DNA from: Steroidobacter agaridevorans
GTDB taxonomy: Bacteria > Pseudomonadota > Gammaproteobacteria > Steroidobacterales > Steroidobacteraceae
Direction of reading: 5' to 3'
Assembly (NCBI RefSeq): GCF_009932555.1
Contig: NZ_BLJO01000008.1
Location: forward strand, 391,781-455,780
Length of the DNA stretch: 64,000 nucleotides
Of this stretch, positions 8,968 to 18,169 are shown piece after piece (positions within the stretch are counted from its first letter, which is position 1; each line of letters opens with the position of its first letter). Under the pieces are notes generated by a model. The model did no database searches. It saw only the letters and a program-made list of their open reading frames with translations, and was not told where the DNA came from. The position numbers and the translations under genes are program-made.

Positions 8968-10422
8968 ATGAATGACCAAGATCCTGTCGGCCTCGATCGA
9001 CGCACCGTGCTGAAGTCGGCCGGTGCTGTCGCGCTCGGTATGGCGAGCACGGCCTATGCGGCCGCGCCTAGAAAGCGCTTCGCCGTGGTCGGAGTGGGCT
9101 CGCGCTCACGCATGTATACGCACGCGATCACCGGTAAATTTCGCGACTCCAACGAAGTGGTAGGAGTGAGCGATAACAATGCGGGTCGTGCAGCCCTCGC
9201 GGTGAAGACCATTGCCGCGACCGGCGCGAGCAAACCCAAGGCCTACAGCGCGGCCGATTTCGATCGGATGATTCGCGAAACCAAGCCGCAGACGGTGATC
9301 GTCACCACGCCGGACGCCACTCACAACGATTACATCGTGCGTGCGTTGGATGCCGGGTGCGATGTGATCACCGAGAAGCCGATGACCACGACGCCCGAGA
9401 AGGCCCAGACCATTCTCGATGCCTGCAAGCGCAACGGCCGGCACGTGCGGGTGACCTTCAATTACCGATATTCCCCGCCGCGCACGCAGATCAAGGACCT
9501 GCTGATGAGCGGCGAGATCGGCGAGGTGCTCTCGGTGGACTTCCACTGGTTGTTGAACACGGTGCATGGCGCCGACTATTTCCGCCGCTGGCACAGCAAT
9601 AAAGCGATTTCCGGCGGCCTGATGATTCACAAGGCCACGCATCATTTCGATCTGGTGAACTGGTGGCTGGGGGCGCAGCCGCAGTCGGTCGTCGCGGTCG
9701 GCAAGCGCGAGTTCTATACGCCCGAGATGGCGAAGCGCATGGGGCTGAAGGGGCCGCATGAGCGCTGCCGGACCTGTCCCGAGAAGAGCGCCTGTACTTT
9801 CTATTTCGATCTCGCGGCCGACGCGGGATTGAAGGCGCTGTATCTGGACAACGAGCAGCACGATGGCTACTTCCGCGATCAGTGCGTGTGGCGGCCGGAA
9901 ATCGACATCGAAGACACCATGAACGTCGTGGTTCGCTACGACACGGGCACGACGCTCAGCTATTCGCTCAATGCGTTCAACTCGTGGGAGGGCTATCACA
10001 TCGCGTTCAACGGCACCAAGGGCCGCATCGAGCATTCGATCGTCGAGCAGGCGGGTGTCGCGGGCGCCGACGAGACGCAGGGAAAGATCAAGGATGATGG
10101 CGTGACGACGCGGATCATTCCATTGCGAGGCGCGCCGCGTGACATCGAGCCTTGGACCGGAACGGGCGGTCATGGCGGCGGCGATGACGTGATGCTGACC
10201 GAGATATTCGGCGATGCGCCGGCGGATAAATACAAGCGTGCATCGGACGAGCGCGGCGGTGCCTATTCGATGCTCGTGGGCGCCGCGGCCAATCAGTGCT
10301 TCAAGACGGGTCAGTCGGTGCGCATCGATCAGTTGGTGACCGGGCTGACGGCGCCAGAGCGCGCGCCGATGCCGAGTCGCACGACATCGTTGCCGATGCC
10401 GATGAAAGTGAAAATGCCGTAA
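8968..10422 (+). CDS. Tat-exported Gfo/Idh/MocA family oxidoreductase
   Basis: NAD(P)-dependent sugar oxidoreductase family protein of 484 residues. It begins with a Tat-type signal (DRRTVLKSAGAVALGMASTAYA), so it is probably exported folded with its cofactor. The Rossmann motif VVGVGSRSR follows, then the family motif EKP in CDVITEKPMTTT and the conserved GGLMIHKATHHFD in the C-terminal domain. A Cys-rich insertion, CRTCPEKSAC, sits near residue 272 and is unusual; it may bind metal. The start was chosen at ATG 8968 because AGGGG lies about 8 nt upstream and the twin-arginine signal begins there. It diverges from the TonB receptor/GH43 operon, so a role in processing imported sugars is likely. 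GH109-type NAD-dependent glycosidases share this fold and Tat export, so hydrolysis cannot be excluded. Confidence 0.85.
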   Translation: MNDQDPVGLDRRTVLKSAGAVALGMASTAYAAAPRKRFAVVGVGSRSRMYTHAITGKFRDSNEVVGVSDNNAGRAALAVKTIAATGASKPKAYSAADFDRMIRETKPQTVIVTTPDATHNDYIVRALDAGCDVITEKPMTTTPEKAQTILDACKRNGRHVRVTFNYRYSPPRTQIKDLLMSGEIGEVLSVDFHWLLNTVHGADYFRRWHSNKAISGGLMIHKATHHFDLVNWWLGAQPQSVVAVGKREFYTPEMAKRMGLKGPHERCRTCPEKSACTFYFDLAADAGLKALYLDNEQHDGYFRDQCVWRPEIDIEDTMNVVVRYDTGTTLSYSLNAFNSWEGYHIAFNGTKGRIEHSIVEQAGVAGADETQGKIKDDGVTTRIIPLRGAPRDIEPWTGTGGHGGGDDVMLTEIFGDAPADKYKRASDERGGAYSMLVGAAANQCFKTGQSVRIDQLVTGLTAPERAPMPSRTTSLPMPMKVKMP

Positions 10423-10491
10423 CGGAAAAAGGCAGGGGGCGTTCTCGCTCAGGCGCGATCGCTCTCTGCCGACGCGCTATCATGCGCGTGC

Positions 10492-11340
10492 ATGACCGAA
10501 TCGATTGAACGAAGAACGCCGGGGCCGCTGCTGACATCGAAGGTTCACGACCAGCTGCAGAAGGCACGGCGCGCCGGTGTCGCTGAGCTCACATGCTCGC
10601 TGGACCTGGATCGAACGACCTCCACAGTGACGCTCGATGAATCCGGGTGGAGCTGGCAGGGCCAGCGCTATCCGTACCTGGAGAAGTGCAAGGAGCGCAC
10701 GGTCTATTACTGGAGAGACGGCGAGTTCGCGCCGGTGTCTCGCTACAGCTCCTCGCTCATCAAACTGGTGCCGACCGAATGGGGCACGCCGACGTTCGAG
10801 ATCGACGGCATCAAGATGTTGGTGAGTGAGAAGCTGTCGCCTTATCAGGATGCACAGGCGAAAGTGGCGTTGATCGAGCCGCGGGGCAAGGTGGTGCTGG
10901 ATACCTGCGGTGGGCTGGGCTATTTCGCGGCCTGGTGTTTGGAGGGTGGCGCGGCGCGGATTGTGTCGTTCGAAAAGAATCCGGACGTCATCTGGCTGCG
11001 CGGCTTGAATCCCTGGTCGCCGCAAGCGGGCGGCGCGCTCTCGCTGACTCAAGGCGATGTATCGGAAAAGATCGCCGAGCTGCCGGATGCTTCGTTCGAT
11101 GCCATCCTGCATGACCCGCCGCGCTTCGGCATCGCCGGCGAGCTGTACTCGCAAGCGTTCTACGATCAACTCGCGCGAGTGTTGAAACGCGGCGGGCGAA
11201 TGTTTCATTACACCGGCGCGCCGAACAAACTCACGACCGGGCGCGACGTTCCCACCGAAGTGGCGGCACGCCTGAAGCGCAGCGGCCTGAAAACCAGACT
11301 CCACGGCGATGGCGTGCTGGCGAGCAAAGGCGGCCGCTGA
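10492..11340 (+). CDS. Class I SAM-dependent methyltransferase-like protein (COG2521-like)
   Basis: A 282-residue cytosolic protein. The C-terminal two thirds is a class I methyltransferase fold: SAM-binding motif VLDTCGGLGYFA near residues 138-149, acidic residue in VSFEKNP, and HDPPRFGIAGELYS at the motif IV position (DPPR). This arrangement resembles the family described as a predicted archaeal methyltransferase (COG2521) rather than known RNA or protein methyltransferases. The substrate is unknown. The N-terminal 90 residues have no recognised motif. It stands alone, 69 bp after the Gfo/Idh gene. The 245-bp gap to fdsG (11341-11585) shows no gene, riboswitch or sigma-54 site that I can recognise. 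Confidence 0.65.
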   Translation: MTESIERRTPGPLLTSKVHDQLQKARRAGVAELTCSLDLDRTTSTVTLDESGWSWQGQRYPYLEKCKERTVYYWRDGEFAPVSRYSSSLIKLVPTEWGTPTFEIDGIKMLVSEKLSPYQDAQAKVALIEPRGKVVLDTCGGLGYFAAWCLEGGAARIVSFEKNPDVIWLRGLNPWSPQAGGALSLTQGDVSEKIAELPDASFDAILHDPPRFGIAGELYSQAFYDQLARVLKRGGRMFHYTGAPNKLTTGRDVPTEVAARLKRSGLKTRLHGDGVLASKGGR

Positions 11341-11585
11341 TCCCTGGGTCGAGAAGCACGGCGGCTGTCCGGCCCACGTGAAAAGCACCGGCAGTCAGCA
11401 GAATCCCGGCAGGTTGCGTACGGTCCGGGATCGGCTCGACAGCTGAGGGGCGAATGGCCCGGTATCGATAGAAACCGCGCTCATTCGCACGATCCAGCCA
11501 GACCGCCCGGTCGAATGACGCGGCTGCGGTGGTCGATTCTGCACAACGGTGTCACACTCGCCGAAGGCTGGTGGGGGGTGATCAT

Positions 11586-12077
11586 ATGAGTGCAGATCGG
11601 GCGCTCCGCGATCCGCTGGATGACCTGTCACGCGAGCAGGTCGAAGCCGCACTGGCGGCGTGCCAAGGCCGGCCCGGGCCGCTGTTGCAGGTGTTGCACG
11701 AGGTTCAGAATCGCCTCGGGTACGTACCACCCGCAGCTATTCCTCTCATCGCGGAAGTATTGAATCTGTCTCGCGCCGACGTGCACGGCGTCGTTACTTT
11801 CTATCATCACTTCCGGCAGGCGCCGATCGGCCGGCACGTCATTCAGCTGTGTCAGGCGGAGGCGTGCCGCTCCATGCATTGCGAGAAGCTGACCGAACAT
11901 GCGCAGCGCAAGCTGGGCGTCGAGCTGCATGGCACGACGCCGGACGGCCGCTACACGCTCGAGCCCGTGTATTGCCTGGGGAACTGTGCCTGCAGTCCGG
12001 CCGTGATGATCGACGGCGAGCTGCACGGCCGTGTCACACCGGATTCATTCGACGCGCTGATCGCACCGCTGTCATGA
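11586..12077 (+). CDS. fdsG: NAD-dependent formate dehydrogenase gamma subunit
   Basis: NuoE-like thioredoxin-fold subunit that carries a [2Fe-2S] cluster and relays electrons to the FMN/NAD module of soluble formate dehydrogenase. The 163 residues contain the expected four cysteines: the CQAEACRSM pair (the C-x4-C spacing of NuoE proteins) and the CLGNCACSP pair. The N-terminal helical part (EQVEAALAACQGRPGPLLQVLHEVQ) is also typical. The ATG at 11586 is preceded by a G-rich Shine-Dalgarno sequence (GGGGGGTG). The stop overlaps the fdsB start (ATGA at 12074), the hallmark of the fds operon. No fdsR-like LysR gene lies upstream in the window. Confidence 0.93.
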   Translation: MSADRALRDPLDDLSREQVEAALAACQGRPGPLLQVLHEVQNRLGYVPPAAIPLIAEVLNLSRADVHGVVTFYHHFRQAPIGRHVIQLCQAEACRSMHCEKLTEHAQRKLGVELHGTTPDGRYTLEPVYCLGNCACSPAVMIDGELHGRVTPDSFDALIAPLS

Positions 12078-13615
12078 ATATCAAAGTCTATGTTCCCCGA
12101 GATGCAACCGCGTTGTCGCTGGGTGCGGAGCGTGTGGCCACGGCCATCGATCGCGAAGCTCGCCGGCGCGGCCTTCGAGTCCAGCTGGTTCGCAACGGCT
12201 CGCGTGGGTTGTTCTGGCTCGAGCCATTGATCGAAGTCGCGACCGCCGAAGGGCGTCATGCGTACGGTCCGGTGACGGTGCAGGACATCCCGAGCCTGTT
12301 CGATGCCGGCTTTCTGGATGGTAAGCCACATCCGCTGCACCTCGGGCTCACCGAAGAGATCAAGGAGCTGAAGAGCCAGCAGCGGCTGACATTCGCACGG
12401 GTCGGCATCATCGATCCGGTTTCCGTCGACGACTACGTTGCTCACGGTGGTTATGCAGGATTGAAACGTGCGCTCGCGATGTCGCCCGCAGAAATCGTCG
12501 ATGCTGTGACTCAATCCGGCCTGCGTGGCCGCGGTGGCGCCGCCTTTCCGACCGGCATCAAATGGAAGACGGTGCTCGACCAGCCGCCTCAGCAAAAGTA
12601 TGTGACTTGTAACGCCGATGAAGGCGACTCGGGCACCTTCGCCGATCGCATGCTGATGGAAGGCGATCCGCTCATGCTCATCGAGGGCATGACCATCGCG
12701 GGTATCGCGGTCGGCGCCATGCAGGGCTATATATATTTACGTGCCGAGTACCCGCATGCGCATCGCGCGTTGAACGAAGCGATCGCCTCGGCTCGCGCCG
12801 CCGGATATCTCGGCAGCAACATTCTCGGCAGCGGCAAACAGTTCGAGTTGGAAGTCCGGCTGGGCGCCGGCGCCTACATTTGCGGCGAAGAGACCTCGAT
12901 GCTCGAAAGTCTCGAAGGCAAGCGCGGCGAGGTCCGTGTGCGGCCGCCGTTGCCGGCGATCAAGGGGCTGTTCGGCCGGCCGACCATCGTCAACAACGTG
13001 ATCTCGCTGGCATCGGTGCCGGTGATCCTCGCGAAAGGCGCGGACTTCTACAAAGATTTCGGCACCGGCAAATCGCGCGGCACGATTCCATTACAGCTCG
13101 CGGGCAACATCAAACACGGTGGCCTGTTCGAGCGGGCGTTCGGTCTCACGTTGCGCGAGCTGATCTATGACTATGGCGTCGGCGCCGCCTCGGGGCGCGA
13201 GATTCGCGCCGTGCAAGTGGGCGGGCCGCTGGGCGCGTATATCCCCGCGTCACAATTCGATACGGCGATCGACTATGAAGCGCTGAGTGCCATTGGTGCG
13301 TTGCTCGGCCATGGCGGCGTCGTGGTGTTCGATGACACCGTCGACATGGCCGGCATGGCGCGTTATGCGATGGAGTTCTGCGCGAAGGAATCGTGCGGCA
13401 AATGCACGCCGTGCCGGATCGGCTCGACGCGAGGCGTGGAGCTGATGGATCGCGTGCTCGCCAACGTCGATCGCGAACGCAATTTGCAGTTGGTCGAAGA
13501 GCTGTGCGACACCCTGTTACATGGCTCGCTTTGCGGCCTGGGCGGGATGACGCCGTTCCCCGTGCAGAGCGCGCTCAAATATTTTCCCGAAGATTTTCGC
13601 AAGACTGTGCAGTAG
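12074..13615 (+). CDS. fdsB: NAD-dependent formate dehydrogenase beta subunit (FMN/NADH-binding)
   Basis: NuoF-like subunit where electrons from formate reach FMN and reduce NAD+. The 513-residue protein has an N-terminal thioredoxin-like domain (1 to about 110, no cluster cysteines visible). Then come the NADH/FMN motifs GRGGAAFPTGIKWK and NADEGDSGTFADR, the GAGAYICGEETSML loop, and a C-terminal [4Fe-4S] site formed by CGKCTPC plus a distal Cys in GSLCGLG. Length and domain order match FdsB of Cupriavidus and Rhodobacter. It overlaps fdsG by 4 bp and is 14 bp upstream of fdsA. Confidence 0.95.
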   Translation: MNIKVYVPRDATALSLGAERVATAIDREARRRGLRVQLVRNGSRGLFWLEPLIEVATAEGRHAYGPVTVQDIPSLFDAGFLDGKPHPLHLGLTEEIKELKSQQRLTFARVGIIDPVSVDDYVAHGGYAGLKRALAMSPAEIVDAVTQSGLRGRGGAAFPTGIKWKTVLDQPPQQKYVTCNADEGDSGTFADRMLMEGDPLMLIEGMTIAGIAVGAMQGYIYLRAEYPHAHRALNEAIASARAAGYLGSNILGSGKQFELEVRLGAGAYICGEETSMLESLEGKRGEVRVRPPLPAIKGLFGRPTIVNNVISLASVPVILAKGADFYKDFGTGKSRGTIPLQLAGNIKHGGLFERAFGLTLRELIYDYGVGAASGREIRAVQVGGPLGAYIPASQFDTAIDYEALSAIGALLGHGGVVVFDDTVDMAGMARYAMEFCAKESCGKCTPCRIGSTRGVELMDRVLANVDRERNLQLVEELCDTLLHGSLCGLGGMTPFPVQSALKYFPEDFRKTVQ

Positions 13616-13629
13616 CCGGAGTCCAAGCC

Positions 13630-16512
13630 ATGCACGCACTCGATTACATAGACCCAGGCACACCGGCCGTGCCGCGCCCCGCCGACGGGGCGATCAAGCA
13701 GGTGACCGTCGAGATCGACGGCTTCACAGTGACCGTGCCCGATGGCACGTCCATCATGCGCGCTGCGTCGCTGCTCGGAAATCAAATTCCCAAACTGTGC
13801 GCGACGAGCTCACTGAAAGCATTCGGCTCGTGCCGCTTGTGCCTGGTCGAGATCGAAGGCCGCAAAGGCTATCCGGCATCGTGCACGACGACGGTCGCGG
13901 ATGGCATGAAGATCCGCACGCAGAGCGAGAAGCTCGGCCAGCTGCGGAATAATGTGCTCGAGCTGTATCTGTCGGATCACCCGTCCGAGGCCGAATGCCG
14001 TGCCAGCAACAACCGCTGTGAGCTGCACGAAATGGCCGCGGCTGCGGGCGTGACCGAATCGCGCTATGCATTGCCTGCGGCCGATGGCGTGCCTGCCAGT
14101 TGCAATCATCAGCACTCGGTGAAGGACGCGAGCAATCCTTACTTCGTCTTCAATCAGGACGCCTGCATCGTCTGTTCTCGCTGCGTGCGCGCGTGCGATG
14201 AGGTTCAGGGGACGTTCGCGCTGACCATTGAAGGCCGCGGGTTCGGTTCCAAAGTGTCGGCGAGTCAGTCTGAGTCGTTTCTCGAGTCGGAGTGCGTGTC
14301 CTGCGGCGCGTGTGTCGAGGCGTGCCCGACGACGGCGCTCACTGAAAAGTCGGTCCTTGGGCTCGGCAAGGCGGAGAGTGCGGTTGCCACGACGTGCGCG
14401 TACTGCGGCGTCGGCTGCACTTTCAAGGCCGAAATGAAGGGTGAGCAGGTCATTCGCATGGTGCCGTATCGAGACGGTCATGCGAATCACGGCCATGCCT
14501 GCGTGAAGGGGCGGTTCGCCTACGGTTACGCCACGCATGCGGATCGCATCACCAAGCCGATGATCCGCAGCAAGATCACCGACCCGTGGCGCGAAGTGAG
14601 CTGGGACGAAGCCATCAACTACGCGGCTTCCGAGTTCAAGCGCATTCAGGCGCAGTACGGCGGCGACTCCGTGGGCGGCATCACATCCTCCCGCTGCACC
14701 AATGAGGAAACATTCCTCGTACAGAAACTGGTGCGCGCGGCGTTCGGCAACAACAACGTCGATACTTGCGCCCGCGTGTGCCATTCACCCACGGGCTACG
14801 GACTGAAGAATACGTTGGGCGAGTCGGCCGGTACGCAGGAGTTCGACTCCGTGATGTACTCCGATGTGATCATGCTGATCGGCGCCAATCCCACCGAAGG
14901 TCATCCGGTGTTTGCTTCGCAGATGAAGCGCCGGCTGCGGCAGGGGGCGAAGCTGATCATCATCGATCCGCGTCAGATCAAGCTCGTGCGCAGCCCACAC
15001 ATCGAGGCGGACTATCACCTGCAGCTGAAGCCGGGCACGAACGTCGCCCTCATGAATTCGATTGCGCACGTGATCGTGACCGAGGGACTGGCTCACGACG
15101 ATTACATCATCGATCGCTGCGAAACCGAGTCCTGGGAGAAGTGGAAGGCGTTCGTCAGCGATCCGAAGAACTCGCCCGAGGCGATGGAAGCCGTTACCGG
15201 CGTGCCTGCGATGGCAGTGCGAGGCGCCGCCCGGTTGTATGGCTCTGCGCCGAATGGCGCGATCTATTACGGTCTCGGTGTCACCGAGCACAGTCAGGGA
15301 ACGACGATGGTCATGGCTATCGCGAACCTGGCGATGGCGACGGGGAACCTCGGTCGCGTCGGCGTCGGTGTGAATCCGCTGCGCGGTCAGAACAATGTGC
15401 AGGGCTCGTGCGACATGGGCTCGTTCCCGCATGAGTTCAGCGGTTATCGTCATGTCTCCGATGATGCGGTCCGCGCGACGTTCGAAGCAGAGTGGGGCGT
15501 GCAGCTGCAGTCCGAGCCGGGTCTGCGCATTCCCAACATGTTCGAGGCGGCGCTCGATGGCAGCTTCCGCGCTGTTTACGTACAGGGCGAGGACATCGCG
15601 CAATCCGATCCGAACACGACGCATGTCACGTCGGCGCTGAGCGCGATGGAATGCGTCGTCGTGCAGGATCTGTTCTTGAACGAGACGGCGAAGTTCGCGC
15701 ACGTGTTCTTCCCCGGCTCGTCGTTCCTGGAGAAGAATGGCACGTTCACCAACGCTGAGCGGCGCATCGGACGCGTGCGCAAGGTCATGCAGCCACTCGG
15801 CGGTTATGAGGATTGGGAAGTCACGGTGCTCCTCTCGAACGCGCTCGGCTATCCCATGAACTACACGCATCCCTCGCAGATCATGGATGAGATCGCCCTG
15901 CTCACGCCGACGTTCACGGGCGTGACCTATGAGAAGCTCGATAAGTTGGGCAGCATCCAATGGCCGTGCAACGAGGCAGCGCCCGCGGGCACCCCGACGA
16001 TGCATATCGGTCAGTTCGTGCGTGGCAAGGGCAAGTTCTGGGTGACGGACTACGTGCCGACCCGCGAAAAGTCGACGAGTCGCTTCCCGTTGCTGCTAAC
16101 GACCGGGCGCATTCTCACTCAATACAATGTGGGCGCGCAGACGCGTCGTACTCACAACGTGGTGTGGCACGACGAGGACCGGTTGGAGATTCATCCGCAC
16201 GACGCCGATGTGCGCGGCATTCTCGACGGCGACTGGGTTGGCATCGCCAGCCGGGCCGGCGAGACGGTGCTGCGTGCGGAGGTGACGGATCGGGTGCAGC
16301 CGGGCGTCGTCTATACGACGTTCCATTTCCCGGAGTCCGGAGCGAACGTCGTGACCACCGACAACTCCGATTGGGCGACGAACTGTCCCGAGTACAAGGT
16401 GACGGCAGTGCAGGTGGTGAAGGTCAATCAGCCGTCGGAATGGCAGAAGCGCTATCGCGAGCTGACCGAGCGCAATACGCGCATTCGGCGGAGTGCCGGC
16501 GTGCATGCTTGA
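13630..16512 (+). CDS. fdsA: NAD-dependent formate dehydrogenase alpha subunit (Mo/W-bisMGD catalytic)
   Basis: Catalytic subunit of 960 residues that oxidises formate to CO2, and may work in reverse. Domains in order: a NuoG-like [2Fe-2S] ferredoxin segment (SCRLCLVEIEG), a His-Cys cluster region (NNRCELHEMA), two [4Fe-4S] clusters (CIVCSRCVRAC and CVSCGACVEAC), the proximal [4Fe-4S] site CAYCGVGC, and the molybdopterin domains. The metal ligand is Cys, not Sec, in CARVCHSPTGYGL, as in other cytosolic FdsA proteins; the following His is the conserved proton relay. Start ATG 13630 follows fdsB by 14 bp and gives the family's usual length. It requires the FdhD sulfurtransferase encoded next. 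Confidence 0.95.
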   Translation: MHALDYIDPGTPAVPRPADGAIKQVTVEIDGFTVTVPDGTSIMRAASLLGNQIPKLCATSSLKAFGSCRLCLVEIEGRKGYPASCTTTVADGMKIRTQSEKLGQLRNNVLELYLSDHPSEAECRASNNRCELHEMAAAAGVTESRYALPAADGVPASCNHQHSVKDASNPYFVFNQDACIVCSRCVRACDEVQGTFALTIEGRGFGSKVSASQSESFLESECVSCGACVEACPTTALTEKSVLGLGKAESAVATTCAYCGVGCTFKAEMKGEQVIRMVPYRDGHANHGHACVKGRFAYGYATHADRITKPMIRSKITDPWREVSWDEAINYAASEFKRIQAQYGGDSVGGITSSRCTNEETFLVQKLVRAAFGNNNVDTCARVCHSPTGYGLKNTLGESAGTQEFDSVMYSDVIMLIGANPTEGHPVFASQMKRRLRQGAKLIIIDPRQIKLVRSPHIEADYHLQLKPGTNVALMNSIAHVIVTEGLAHDDYIIDRCETESWEKWKAFVSDPKNSPEAMEAVTGVPAMAVRGAARLYGSAPNGAIYYGLGVTEHSQGTTMVMAIANLAMATGNLGRVGVGVNPLRGQNNVQGSCDMGSFPHEFSGYRHVSDDAVRATFEAEWGVQLQSEPGLRIPNMFEAALDGSFRAVYVQGEDIAQSDPNTTHVTSALSAMECVVVQDLFLNETAKFAHVFFPGSSFLEKNGTFTNAERRIGRVRKVMQPLGGYEDWEVTVLLSNALGYPMNYTHPSQIMDEIALLTPTFTGVTYEKLDKLGSIQWPCNEAAPAGTPTMHIGQFVRGKGKFWVTDYVPTREKSTSRFPLLLTTGRILTQYNVGAQTRRTHNVVWHDEDRLEIHPHDADVRGILDGDWVGIASRAGETVLRAEVTDRVQPGVVYTTFHFPESGANVVTTDNSDWATNCPEYKVTAVQVVKVNQPSEWQKRYRELTERNTRIRRSAGVHA

Positions 16513-17335
16513 CCGCAGTCCCACGCCGGCGACGAGCTGTGAAGTCACGGTGCATCGCTGGCGCGATGGCGATGTCGAGCGCGTCGCCGATCAGGTCGCC
16601 GAAGAATTGCCGGTCGCGCTGGTGTTCAACGGCGTCCCGCATGTGGTGATGCTGGCGACGCCGGCGAACCTGGAAGATCTCGCGGTTGGATTTACGCTGA
16701 GCGAGAGCATCGTCGATTCGCCCAAAGAGATCGTATCGGTCGAGGCGGCGACGCGAGACGACGGGACTTTGGAAGTTCGCATCGGCATCACCGCATCGAA
16801 GCTATCGGAGCTGCTGCGACGACAAAGAAATTTGACCGGCCGGACCGGCTGCGGCCTGTGTGGCGCGCAGACGGTCGAAGACGCGATTCGCCAGCCGACA
16901 CCGGTGCAGGGCGGAGTGAACGTCGATGCGCGATCGCTGCACGACGCCTTGCGGGATCTGCGAGATCGTCAGGAGATCAACCTGCGCACCGGCAGCGTTC
17001 ACGCCGCTGCCTGGGTGCTGCCGGAGTCGGGCATCAAGCTGGTGCGCGAAGATGTCGGGCGGCACAACGCGTTGGACAAAGTCATCGGGGCGGTGATCCG
17101 CGCGGGGGGCGACTTCAAGTATGGATACTTCGTGGTGACGAGCCGCGCAAGTTATGAAATGGTGCAGAAGGCCGTCACCGTCGGCGGCACCTTGCTCGCC
17201 GCTGTGTCGGCGCCCACGGCGTTTGCCATTCGCATGGCCGAGACTGCGGGCCTGACATTGATCGGTTTCGCGCGCGAGCATCAGCATGTGGTTTACGCTC
17301 ATCCTTCGCGACTCATATGCACATCGACTATCTAG
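16505..17335 (+). CDS. fdhD: Formate dehydrogenase accessory sulfurtransferase FdhD (FdsC)
   Basis: Chaperone that transfers sulfur to the molybdenum cofactor of formate dehydrogenase, making FdsA active. About 276 residues. The sulfur-carrying CxxC pair is present in GRTGCGLCGAQ, and the conserved EDVGRHNALDKVIG and VVTSRASYEMVQKA motifs follow. I place the start at ATG 16505, which overlaps the end of fdsA by 8 bp. The GTG at 16493 would add four residues and has a GGAG closer by, so it cannot be excluded. Position 4 in the operon matches fdsGBACD of other bacteria, where this gene is called fdsC. Confidence 0.92.
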   Translation: MLDRSPTPATSCEVTVHRWRDGDVERVADQVAEELPVALVFNGVPHVVMLATPANLEDLAVGFTLSESIVDSPKEIVSVEAATRDDGTLEVRIGITASKLSELLRRQRNLTGRTGCGLCGAQTVEDAIRQPTPVQGGVNVDARSLHDALRDLRDRQEINLRTGSVHAAAWVLPESGIKLVREDVGRHNALDKVIGAVIRAGGDFKYGYFVVTSRASYEMVQKAVTVGGTLLAAVSAPTAFAIRMAETAGLTLIGFAREHQHVVYAHPSRLICTSTI

Positions 17336-17550
17336 TCCGCATGGCCAATGACATCGGCGCCTTCTTCGCCAGCGAGCAGGATCAGGGCGTCGCGGCTGAA
17401 GCCATTCGCCAGCACATCCAGAAGTTCTGGGATCCGCGCATGCGCTCGCGGATTGTCGGCTACTACAACGACACGGGCGGGAAGGATCTCGAAGGGCCGG
17501 TCCGGACCGCCGTTCAGCGGCTCGCGGAGCAAACGGCGGCCAAGGCTTGA
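17317..17550 (+). CDS. fdsD: Formate dehydrogenase delta subunit
   Basis: Small 77-residue protein of the FdsD family, needed for full activity or assembly of the soluble formate dehydrogenase; its exact role is not settled. Recognisable features are the start HIDYLVRMANDIGAFF, the KFWDPRMRSRI segment and the C-terminal LEGPVRTAVQRL. It starts inside the 3' end of fdhD (19-bp overlap) and closes the operon. The next gene, on the opposite strand, ends 4 bp later, so no terminator fits between them. Confidence 0.92.
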   Translation: MHIDYLVRMANDIGAFFASEQDQGVAAEAIRQHIQKFWDPRMRSRIVGYYNDTGGKDLEGPVRTAVQRLAEQTAAKA

Positions 17551-17554
17551 GCCG

Positions 17555-18022
17555 TTACTGAATCAAGCCGAACTCACGCATCGCCGGCACGAAGTTCTCG
17601 TTGCTGTGGCCGGGGCGGGTCAGTTTGAAAATCGCGAAGCGCTGTAACGGACTGAGCTTGGCCCATTGCGCCGGCGTTGGCGGAGCCACGTCGCGCTCGA
17701 TCGAATAATCCACGACGCGCTGAGGCACGCTGCTCGTGCCATTCCATTCCGCGCCATTGTCCCTTTCGAGCAGCTGCGCCGGCTCGGCTGTTCTCTGCTC
17801 GATCACGTTCATGACATAGCGGCCGTAGTCATCGATCTCGCCCGCCGTCTCGCAATTCTGCGCAACCATCTGCTCACGCTCCTCGAGCGCGAAACGATTC
17901 CATTGCTTCAACGATACCTTGACGCCGCACAGATCGAGCTTGCGCCGCACGGCCATCGGAATGCAGTACAAGGCGCCAGCAAAGTCCTTTTCGAACTGGA
18001 AGATTTCGGAGGAGGTGCTCAT
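17555..18022 (-). CDS. NarM-like molybdoenzyme-associated protein (nitrate reductase-associated family)
   Basis: A 155-residue soluble protein. The N-terminal block (FQFEKDFAGALYCIPMAVRRKLDLCGVKVSLKQW) matches what I remember of the nitrate reductase-associated family, whose cyanobacterial member NarM is needed for nitrate reductase activity. Conserved features are CIPM, KLDLCGVK, the WNRF motif and a C-terminal WAKLSPLQRFAIFKLTRPGH. No nitrate reductase is visible in the window; the only molybdoenzyme is the formate dehydrogenase whose operon converges on this gene with 4 bp between stops. A role in maturing that enzyme is an inference from position. Confidence 0.7.
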   Translation of the reverse strand: MSTSSEIFQFEKDFAGALYCIPMAVRRKLDLCGVKVSLKQWNRFALEEREQMVAQNCETAGEIDDYGRYVMNVIEQRTAEPAQLLERDNGAEWNGTSSVPQRVVDYSIERDVAPPTPAQWAKLSPLQRFAIFKLTRPGHSNENFVPAMREFGLIQ

Positions 18023-18072
18023 GGGGGTGCATTCTACACCCGCGGGCGCCGGTGACGATTGCGCCGAGCGCT

Positions 18073-18103
18073 AGAAAACCAGGCCCGGCGGTTGTCCGCC
18101 GGG
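18073..18103 (-). terminator. Intrinsic terminator downstream of slipin gene
   Basis: A perfect 8-bp stem, CCCGGCGG/CCGCCGGG (18084-18103), with a four-base loop. Read on the minus strand it is followed by CCTGGTTTTC, a modest U-tract. It lies 67 bp past the slipin stop and before the NarM-like gene, so it should separate the two transcripts. Confidence 0.6.
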
Positions 18104-18169
18104 CGAGGGTGCCTCCATGGCTCACATTGCGCTGCGCAGTCCTGCTCCGCGCCGAGCCCGTGTCGCGCA

